From Poriferisodalis multihospitum (GTDB lineage: Bacteria; Actinomycetota; Acidimicrobiia; Acidimicrobiales; Poriferisodalaceae), in NCBI GenBank assembly GCA_028278755.1, contig JAPYOI010000297.1:1-22280 (forward strand): a stretch of 22,280 nucleotides of DNA. The letters are read 5' to 3'. This document shows, piece by piece, positions 16,421-22,280 of the stretch; the first letter of the stretch is position 1, and every line of letters starts with the position of its first letter. Made by a program: the position numbers and the translations under genes. The notes under the pieces are model-generated. The model saw nothing but the letters and a program-made list of their open reading frames with translations. It searched no databases and was not told where the DNA came from.

Positions 16421-16451
16421 TTCGATACCTGAGACCCTCTCTTGCTATAGT
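16421..16451 (+). promoter_or_regulatory. Candidate promoter of the molybdenum hydroxylase operon
   Basis: An extended -10 element TGCTATAGT (hexamer TATAGT at 16446-16451) lies about 37 bases before the FAD-subunit ATG. A weak -35 candidate TTCGAT (16421-16426) is 19 bases upstream. The -10 stands out against GC-rich surroundings. This is a pattern match only. Confidence 0.45.
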
Positions 16452-16487
16452 CCGGCAACCTCGGAGAACAGCGAAGGGAGTGCGTTG

Positions 16488-17260
16488 ATGGGATCTACCG
16501 CTGAGGTGATCCAGCCCGGTTCGCCTTCCGAAGCCGCTTCTGCCTTCGGAGACGGGGCCGGAGTCGCCGTCCTGGCGGGCGGCACGCTGTTGGTGCCCGA
16601 CCTGCACTTCGGCCGGGCGCGGCCCGAGCGGGTGATCATGCTGCGCGACGCCGGGCTGGACTACGTGACACGCACGAACGGCTCGGTGACCATCGGCGCC
16701 ACGACACCGATCGTCGCCCTCGTCGGCGAGGCCGCGCCGCTCGGGCCGTGCGCCGCCTCGATCGGCGACAACGAGATCCGGGCCCAGGCCACCGTCGGCG
16801 GAAACCTGTGCGCCCCGGCGGGATTCGGCGACCTGCAGGGACCGCTACTGGCTCTGGGCGCGACCGCGCGCTCCGCCGGCGCCGGTGGAGAGCGCAGCGA
16901 ATCGCTGGAGGACTTCCTGGCGGACCGCGCCGGCCGGCTGCTGCTCGACGTCAGCTACGCCGAGCCCGCCGCAGGCGCCTTCGCGAGCCTGGGGCGACCT
17001 CATGCCCACCACTACACGGTGATGGCCGTCTCCGGAGTGCGTACCGCCGACGGTGCCACCCAGTTGGCCGTCGTCGGCGCCGGGGAGGTCGGTTCGAGGC
17101 TCCGGAGCGCCGAATCATCGGCGGACGATGCCGAGGCCGCGGGCGAAGCGGCCGGCGGTGCAGTCGATCCTTCCGACGATCCGCTGGCGTCGGGCTGGTA
17201 CCGGGCCCGCACACTGCCCGCCCTCGTGAAGCAGGTCTTGAGTGAGTTGGAGGCAAGCGC

Positions 17261-17264
<4 letters not shown>
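16488..17264 (+). CDS. FAD-binding subunit of a molybdenum hydroxylase (CoxM/XdhB-like)
   Basis: A 258-residue medium subunit that carries electrons from the Fe-S subunit through FAD. Seen: the FAD pyrophosphate motif VAVLAGGTLLVPDLHFGRARP near 25-45, SVTIGATTPIVALVGEA, and the second FAD motif IRAQATVGGNLCAPAGFGD. The CO-dehydrogenase flavoprotein C-terminal region (HHYTVMAVSGVRTADG, DPLASGWYRARTLPALVKQVL) follows. An acidic, Ala-rich insert (about 205-225) lies in the C-terminal part. ATG 16488 sits 7 bases after GGGAG; TTG 16485 is an alternative. It overlaps the 2Fe-2S subunit gene by 4 bases (GTGA). First gene of the plus-strand operon. Confidence 0.92.
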
Positions 17265-17761
<497 letters not shown>

Positions 17762-17846
17762 CCGCTCCGAGAGACGGACGACCGCCACCGGCGGTTCGGC
17801 CGCCACAAGACAACAAGATCCCGCTACCGAAGGCGAGGGGCACGAC

Positions 17847-19217
17847 ATGAAAGCAGTAGGAGCACGTCTACCCCGCTACGACGGCGTCGGCCACGCCACC
17901 GGCCGCACCGTCTACGTGGACGACGTCCGAGTGAACGGCATGCTGCAGGTCAAGGCGCTGCGCTCGCCCTACCACCACGCCGCCATCAAGCGGCTCGACA
18001 CGTCTCGGGCCGAGCAGATGCCCGGCGTGGCGGCCATCGTCACCCACGCCGACGTGCCGCTGCTGGTGTACGGGCACCTGTCGGCACTCGGGATCCCCGC
18101 CGATGAGCCGCTGCTCGCGAAGGAGGACGTCCGCTACAAGGGCCAGCCCATCGCGGTCGTGGCCGCCGCGGACACCGACGCGGCGCAGGCCGCGGTGGAC
18201 GCCATCGACATCGAGTTCGAGGAGCTGCCGGCGCTGTTCGACATGCGCAAGTCCTTCGACGCCGACGCCCCGCAGGTCCACCACTGGGGCACGATCTACC
18301 CCCACTTCGAGGGCGAGATGAACGTCCGGCAGATCCGCAAGGGGAACGTCGAGCAGGCCTTCGAGCAGGCCGACAGGATCATCCAGGGCGTCTACCGCCC
18401 CGCGGCCATCGAGCAGATGCCCCTCGAGACCCAGGTGGGCCTGTCGGTGCCCGAGCCCGACGGGCGCTTCACCATCTACTCCTGCACCCAGGCGCTCTAC
18501 TTCTCCATGGGGGTCGTGGCGGCGCACCTGCAGATGCCGCTCAACAAGTTCAAGTTCGTGGGCGGCACCGTGGGTGGCGGCTTCGGCGGCAAGGTGGACA
18601 CCGCCACCGAGACGCTCTGCACGTTGCTGGCCCAGAAGTCCGGTCGCCCTGTGAAGTGGCGCTGGACCCGCGAGGAGGAGTTCCTGTGCTCCAGCACGCG
18701 GGCGCCGTGGCACATGGAGATCATCGACGGCGTGACCAGCGACGGCTGGATACTGGGCCGCAAGATGCTCACGCTGCACGACTCCGGGGGGTATGCCCGC
18801 TTCTCGCCCTACGGCGTCACCAAGCACAGCTTCCACCACACCGGCGCCTACACCATCCCCAACCTGCACTTCGACGGCTACGTGTGCTTCACCAACAGGG
18901 TGCCCACCTCGGCCATGCGGGGTTACGGGGTGACCTCGGTGTCGTTCGCGGTGGAGACCCACATGAGCCGCATCGCCGAAGAGTTGGGGGTAGACCCGTA
19001 CGAGTTGCGACTCAAGAACGCGAACCGCATCGGCGACACCTCGCCGAACGGCATCCGCTACATGGACCCGTCGACGGTGGACGTGCTGCACGCCATCGCC
19101 GGCGCCACCGATACCGAACTGGCGGCGCCCTACAGCGACGCCACCCGCGAGATGCGCTCGGGCGAATGGCTGCCCGAGCACCTCGTCGGCCAACTCAGCC
19201 ACTCGGAGGATCACTGA
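17847..19217 (+). CDS. Molybdenum hydroxylase large subunit, N-terminal half (split gene)
   Basis: 456 residues covering the a/b-hammerhead domain and the first molybdopterin-binding domain of an XdhB/CoxL-type large subunit. Seen: ARLPRYDGVGHATGRTVYVDD, YKGQPIAVVAAADTDAAQAA (hammerhead), GGTVGGGFGGKVDT (about 240-252, Mo-cofactor loop) and TSAMRGYGVTSVSFAVE (about 355), followed by ELGVDPYELRLKNANRIGD. It ends with ATREMRSGEWLPEHL, and its TGA overlaps the ATG of the next gene. ATG 17847 follows GAGGGG. An 85-base gap separates it from the 2Fe-2S gene. Normally both halves form one chain of about 750-800 residues; here the second Mo domain is encoded separately. Part of a hydroxylase that inserts water-derived oxygen into its substrate. 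Confidence 0.93.
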   Translation: MKAVGARLPRYDGVGHATGRTVYVDDVRVNGMLQVKALRSPYHHAAIKRLDTSRAEQMPGVAAIVTHADVPLLVYGHLSALGIPADEPLLAKEDVRYKGQPIAVVAAADTDAAQAAVDAIDIEFEELPALFDMRKSFDADAPQVHHWGTIYPHFEGEMNVRQIRKGNVEQAFEQADRIIQGVYRPAAIEQMPLETQVGLSVPEPDGRFTIYSCTQALYFSMGVVAAHLQMPLNKFKFVGGTVGGGFGGKVDTATETLCTLLAQKSGRPVKWRWTREEEFLCSSTRAPWHMEIIDGVTSDGWILGRKMLTLHDSGGYARFSPYGVTKHSFHHTGAYTIPNLHFDGYVCFTNRVPTSAMRGYGVTSVSFAVETHMSRIAEELGVDPYELRLKNANRIGDTSPNGIRYMDPSTVDVLHAIAGATDTELAAPYSDATREMRSGEWLPEHLVGQLSHSEDH

Positions 19218-20320
19218 TGGCCATCCACAACGGACGCGGCATCGCGTCTATCGAGTACCCCACCGGCATGAACCAGAACGGCGACCCGTCGCAGGCCTGG
19301 ATCAAGGTGAAGCCCGACGGCCGCGTCGACGTGTTCAGCGGCACGTCGGACATCGGCAACGGCTCGAAGACCATCCAGACACAGATCGTGGCCGACACCA
19401 TCGGGGTGCCCTACGACTGGGTCACCTATGACAACTCCAACACGGACTCCTCGCCGGTGTGCACCGGCACCTTCGCCTCACGCGCCACCTTCGTGGCCGG
19501 CAAGGCCGTGTTGAAGGCCGCCCAGCGCGTCCGGGAGCGCATCCTGGAGGTGGCCGGCCAGGAGATGGAGATCAGCCCCGAGGACCTGGAGATCGACGAC
19601 GGCGAGGTGATGGCCAAGGGCGCTCCGACCAAGAAGCTGAGCGTCGGCGACGTGGCGGCCGCCGCCACGTGGGGCCACGGGGAGCTCATCACGGGCACCG
19701 GCGCTCAGCTGAATCCCTACGCCGCCATCTCCGATCCGACCACCGGCGAGGTGGACGGCGTGCCGCACGCCGCCATCTCCTACGCCGCCTGCGCGGCGGA
19801 GGTGGAGGTGAACGACGAGACCGGCGAGGTGCGGGTCGTGAATCTGACCCAGGCCTATGACGTGGGCAAGGCCATCAACCCGGCGCTCGTGGAGGGCCAG
19901 ATCGAGGGTGGCGCAATCATGGGTCTCGGCTTGGGGGTGCTGGAGGACAGCTACCCGTACTACCCGTCGGCCGAGCACCGCGGCGCCGACTTCGGCAGCT
20001 ACTACAACCCGTCCAGCGCAGACCTGCCGGAGTTGCACAACATCATCATCGAGAACCCGTCGGCAGACGGGCCCTACGGCGCCAAGGGCATCGGCGAGAT
20101 GTCCAACAACGCCCAGCCCGCCGCCATCGCCACCGCGGTGTACGACGCCGTGGGAGTCTGGGTGACGGAGTTGCCCATCACCCCCGAACGCGTGCTGCGG
20201 GCCCTCGACGCCCGCGACGCAGGTGGAGGCCCCCGCCGCGAGGGCAAGCACGTGATCTTCGACGAGGAGCTGTCGATCAACACGGTGGGCACCGGCAAGA
20301 CCTGGACGGCCGAGGTCTGA
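19217..20320 (+). CDS. Molybdenum hydroxylase large subunit, C-terminal half (split gene)
   Basis: 367 residues forming the second molybdopterin-binding domain. Seen: VDVFSGTSDIGNGSKTIQTQ, DTIGVPYDWVTYDNSNTD, CTGTFASRATFVAGKAVLKA, VNLTQAYDVGKAINPALVEG and YGAKGIGEMSNN, where Glu294 is in the position of the conserved catalytic Glu. The ATG at 19217 overlaps the previous stop in TGATG. The open frame runs back to 18656, but that part is a shadow of the N-terminal half. The domain is complete, so the two proteins together provide a whole large subunit. This reads as a stable gene split, not a decayed gene. Confidence 0.93.
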   Translation: MAIHNGRGIASIEYPTGMNQNGDPSQAWIKVKPDGRVDVFSGTSDIGNGSKTIQTQIVADTIGVPYDWVTYDNSNTDSSPVCTGTFASRATFVAGKAVLKAAQRVRERILEVAGQEMEISPEDLEIDDGEVMAKGAPTKKLSVGDVAAAATWGHGELITGTGAQLNPYAAISDPTTGEVDGVPHAAISYAACAAEVEVNDETGEVRVVNLTQAYDVGKAINPALVEGQIEGGAIMGLGLGVLEDSYPYYPSAEHRGADFGSYYNPSSADLPELHNIIIENPSADGPYGAKGIGEMSNNAQPAAIATAVYDAVGVWVTELPITPERVLRALDARDAGGGPRREGKHVIFDEELSINTVGTGKTWTAEV

Positions 20321-20357
20321 GCGCCGCGGCGCCGGAGCGGCCGGAGTCCGGGAACCG

Positions 20358-20762
20358 ATGAGCGCCGACGACGCCCCCTCGCCGTTCCGCACCTGGAACG
20401 GGGTAGAGGCACTCGAGTTCTTCCCCGGCGTGCACCTGCATGCCATCGGCGGCGAGCAGGTGCTGCTCTGCCGGGTGACCTACGAACCCGGCACGACGGT
20501 GGCCCGCCACCACCACGATCACACCGAGCAGATCGTGGTGCTGACCGAGGGCGAGATGACCCTCACCATCGGCGACGAGCAGCGCCACCTTGTGGCCGGG
20601 GACACCGCCGTCATGAACCGCGGCGTGCCGCACGAGCTGTATTCCGAGACCGGCTGCTCGTTCATCGAGGCCCTGGCTCCCGTGCCTCGCGACCATGTCC
20701 CGGACTTCGACCGGGACCTGGTGCTCGGCGAGTTGGGATCCTCGCTGCACGTCGAGCGCTGA
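20358..20762 (+). CDS. Cupin domain protein
   Basis: A 134-residue single cupin. Seen: motif 1 GTTVARHHHDHTEQIVVLTEGEM with His51, His53 and Glu57 as metal ligands, and motif 2 GDTAVMNRGVPHELY with His92. It starts at ATG 20358, 37 bases after the large-subunit gene, so it is probably the last gene of the operon. Small cupins of this kind can be isomerases, dioxygenases or metabolite-binding proteins; no specific activity can be assigned. Its TGA lies at the edge of a truncated restriction-enzyme sequence read from the other strand. Confidence 0.9.
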   Translation: MSADDAPSPFRTWNGVEALEFFPGVHLHAIGGEQVLLCRVTYEPGTTVARHHHDHTEQIVVLTEGEMTLTIGDEQRHLVAGDTAVMNRGVPHELYSETGCSFIEALAPVPRDHVPDFDRDLVLGELGSSLHVER

Positions 20763-21060
20763 GGATGACGTCCGGGAATGTCTGCGCCTGTCTTTCGAAC
20801 ACATGGAGAGGCCATTCGTCCTCCGGGTCCCACACGTCGCGCATCCGGTTCAGCGTTTGGACGACCTGCACTTCAATCGTGGCCCCGAGCACCGTGTTCA
20901 ACGCGAACAAGTCAGTAGCGGCGACACCTTCGATGTTGGTGTGCGAGTCGAAGTATCCGGGTAGGGCCAGGACGGCCTCCCGCACGCGTTCCATCAGGCG
21001 AGTGCGGCGATCATCGCGATCCGGCGCGGACGGAGCAGGAGACTCAGGAGTGGATGTCAC
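20763..21060 (-). pseudogene. 3'-truncated type II restriction endonuclease gene
   Basis: Seen: GTG 21060 opens a frame beginning MTSTPESPAPSAPDRDDRR, 16 bases after the methyltransferase stop. It continues with ALPGYFDSHTNIEGVAATDL and FALNTVLGATIEVQVVQTLN, then DVWDPEDEWPLHVFERQAQT and FPDVIL. From memory this resembles the N-terminus of type II restriction enzymes paired with such methyltransferases in actinobacteria; the exact family is not identified. After codon ~100 the frame runs only antisense through the cupin gene to a stop at 20662 (arginine-rich, not protein-like). The catalytic part is therefore missing and the cut lies within a few bases of the cupin stop. Probably inactive. 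It could instead be another methyltransferase-linked protein. Confidence 0.6.
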
Positions 21061-21076
21061 AGGACTCGATCTGCGA

Positions 21077-22114
21077 TCAATTGACCGTCGAGACGAGACC
21101 TGCCCGGAGGCGCTGCTCCGCGAGGTCGGCGAAGTGCGCCACGGTCTCCGCGGCGTACCCGATCCGCCCGAGCTCAACCGCCGCCGCCGCCGCCGTGCAG
21201 AGCCCTCCAAAGGGCTCCCAGACAACGTCGCCCGGGTCGCTGGAGGCCGCGACGATCCGCCTCATGAATTCCAGCGGTTTCTGGTTCAGGTGGACGGCCG
21301 CGTTGCGCCCCGGGCGGTACACGCGCGGCGCCGACCGCACGCCGTTGCCCTTGTAGCGCTCCTGCCCGTTGAGGGGCGGCGCCGACCACACGTTGGTGAG
21401 ACCGTGCTCGTGGTTCCAGCGGCCGCGGAGCGCCGCCCACTCGGCGGCGGTCACACCTGCTCTGCCGTCGAGGGAGAAATAGGGAACCCCCGCCGGGTCT
21501 CCGTGCAAGTTGGCGTAGCCGACGAGCCGCTCCATCATCTCCGGCGGCGGGAAGTACCACAGCCAGTCCTGCGTCAGATACTTGCGGGTAGCCGCATTGG
21601 CCACGCCGCAGGCCTTGTTGGCGGCGCTGAGCGGCAGGCCTGACCGCTGCCACTCGTAGCGCAGCCACTGCTTCGCCCCCATGGTGCCGTCCGGCGTGGC
21701 GAACTCCAGCCGGCGGCGGTAGAGAGCGCACAGTTCCGTCACCACCGGGAAACGGCGGATGGTCTCCCCGTTCACGTTGCCGGCGATGTGACCAAGACCC
21801 TTGTCCCACACAATCGACTGGACGTACGTCCAGCCGCGATCCAACAGGAGCGGGTGAACCGTCGCCCAGCCCACCTCGGTGTTCCAGAACCACAGCGTCG
21901 TCGCGGGATGTGCGTGCTTCGACCACGCCTCGACGTGGGGCTCGTACCACTCGCCGAGTTCGTCGGGGGTGCGCGGATCGCTCGGAAAGCCCCCGATCCC
22001 GTAGGCGCCGTCGGAAACAATCACCGTCGGTGCCGGCCAAGCGTCATAGGCGTCCAGGGCATCACCGCGAAATACTGTCCAGATACCCGTCGCACTATCC
22101 TCGGTCGTTGGCAC
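21077..22114 (-). CDS. Beta-class DNA methyltransferase of a type II R-M system
   Basis: A 345-residue DNA amino-methyltransferase. Seen: the catalytic-motif region IVSDGAYGIGGFPSD near 32-46 (in the DPPY/SPPY position), then a long target-recognition region, then NQKPLEFMRRIVAA (277-290) and the AdoMet-binding WEPFGGLCTAAAAA (299-312). Catalytic motif before the AdoMet motif is the beta-class order, used by m4C and some m6A enzymes. The start GTG 22114 is preceded by GAGGAGGG. The protein ends in LRAGLVSTVN, and the truncated endonuclease gene follows. The catalytic motif SDGAYG departs from the canonical (D/S)PPY. Whether it still methylates DNA is untested. The base target cannot be fixed from sequence. 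Confidence 0.85.
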   Translation of the reverse strand: MPTTEDSATGIWTVFRGDALDAYDAWPAPTVIVSDGAYGIGGFPSDPRTPDELGEWYEPHVEAWSKHAHPATTLWFWNTEVGWATVHPLLLDRGWTYVQSIVWDKGLGHIAGNVNGETIRRFPVVTELCALYRRRLEFATPDGTMGAKQWLRYEWQRSGLPLSAANKACGVANAATRKYLTQDWLWYFPPPEMMERLVGYANLHGDPAGVPYFSLDGRAGVTAAEWAALRGRWNHEHGLTNVWSAPPLNGQERYKGNGVRSAPRVYRPGRNAAVHLNQKPLEFMRRIVAASSDPGDVVWEPFGGLCTAAAAAVELGRIGYAAETVAHFADLAEQRLRAGLVSTVN

Positions 22115-22167
22115 ACACCCTCCTCATCGATCCCTGCCGACAGCCTACGCAACCCCTACGACACACC

Positions 22168-22280
22168 TGGGAATCCTTGGCCTCGTGGCTGGAGGAGGCG
22201 GCGATGGACCTCTACGCCAGCCGCTGGAAGGCGTTCCGCCACGTCACGCTGCCCCAGATCGCACCGGGCGTCGCCGGTGG
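22168..22280 (+). pseudogene. 5'-truncated ABC transporter permease (PotC-like), runs off right edge
   Basis: Seen: an in-frame stretch with WLEEAAMDLYASRWKAFRHV followed by TLPQIAPGVAGG. This is the cytoplasmic EAA loop of binding-protein-dependent permeases of the spermidine/putrescine (PotC) type. The loop normally sits in the second half of the protein, but immediately upstream is the start region of the oppositely oriented methyltransferase gene; no transmembrane helices precede it. The conserved Gly of the EAA motif (usually DLGA) is Tyr here. Likely a gene cut by insertion of the R-M module. The right end is outside the window, so its downstream extent is unknown. Confidence 0.6.

Noticed and set aside
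17868..19214. Minus-strand 448-codon frame
   Set aside because: Antisense of the molybdenum hydroxylase N-terminal half, which has clear family motifs.
19195..19230. Frameshift or nonsense mutation splitting the Mo hydroxylase gene
   Set aside because: The second half starts with its own ATG in a TGATG overlap, and the sequence on each side looks like natural protein ends and starts; a one-base error cannot be excluded without reads but is less likely.

Overview
The window is high-GC DNA with many GTG starts and long open shadow frames. Gene content (fused indolepyruvate:ferredoxin oxidoreductase, branched-chain-type ABC transporter, CoxM/S/L-like molybdenum hydroxylase) suggests a heterotrophic actinobacterium, perhaps of the Acidimicrobiia. 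That placement is inference; no phylogenetic marker is present.

Left flank (1-3400, minus strand): a two-gene anti-phage module of the IetAS type, i.e. an AAA+ ATPase (ietA) followed by a subtilisin-like serine protease (ietS) that runs off the left edge with its full Asp-His-Asn-Ser active site visible. Upstream lie a decayed fragment of a Gp37/Gp68 (DUF5131) protein and a tRNA-Arg(TCT). The accessory genes begin next to the tRNA 3' end, as in a tRNA-adjacent defence or integration island.

Centre-left (3490-8700): an acyl-CoA dehydrogenase with a small overlapping downstream ORF, divergent from a very long fused indolepyruvate:ferredoxin oxidoreductase-type enzyme. The oxidoreductase has no conventional start codon at the place where its conserved N-terminus begins. 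A hairpin repeat lies between it and the convergent ABC operon.

Centre and right (8735-20762): two divergent transcription units around a regulatory region at 16275-16487. The minus-strand unit encodes an SMP-30/gluconolactonase-like hydrolase, an isochorismatase-fold hydrolase whose nucleophile position is Ser instead of Cys, and a LIV-type ABC transporter (livH, livM, substrate-binding lipoprotein, livG, livF). The plus-strand unit encodes a molybdenum hydroxylase (FAD subunit, 2Fe-2S subunit, and a large subunit split into two overlapping genes) and a cupin. Together they look like an uptake and catabolism cassette in which the substrate is imported, hydroxylated by the Mo enzyme and then hydrolysed. 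The substrate is unknown; an N-heterocycle or related amide/lactone-forming compound is a hypothesis.

Right flank (20763-22280): a remnant of a type II restriction-modification system. A complete beta-class DNA methyltransferase is followed by only the first ~100 codons of a putative restriction enzyme, cut off at the cupin stop codon. On the other side lies a 5'-truncated ABC permease reading frame. The catabolic cluster is therefore bounded on the right by a scarred mobile-DNA junction.
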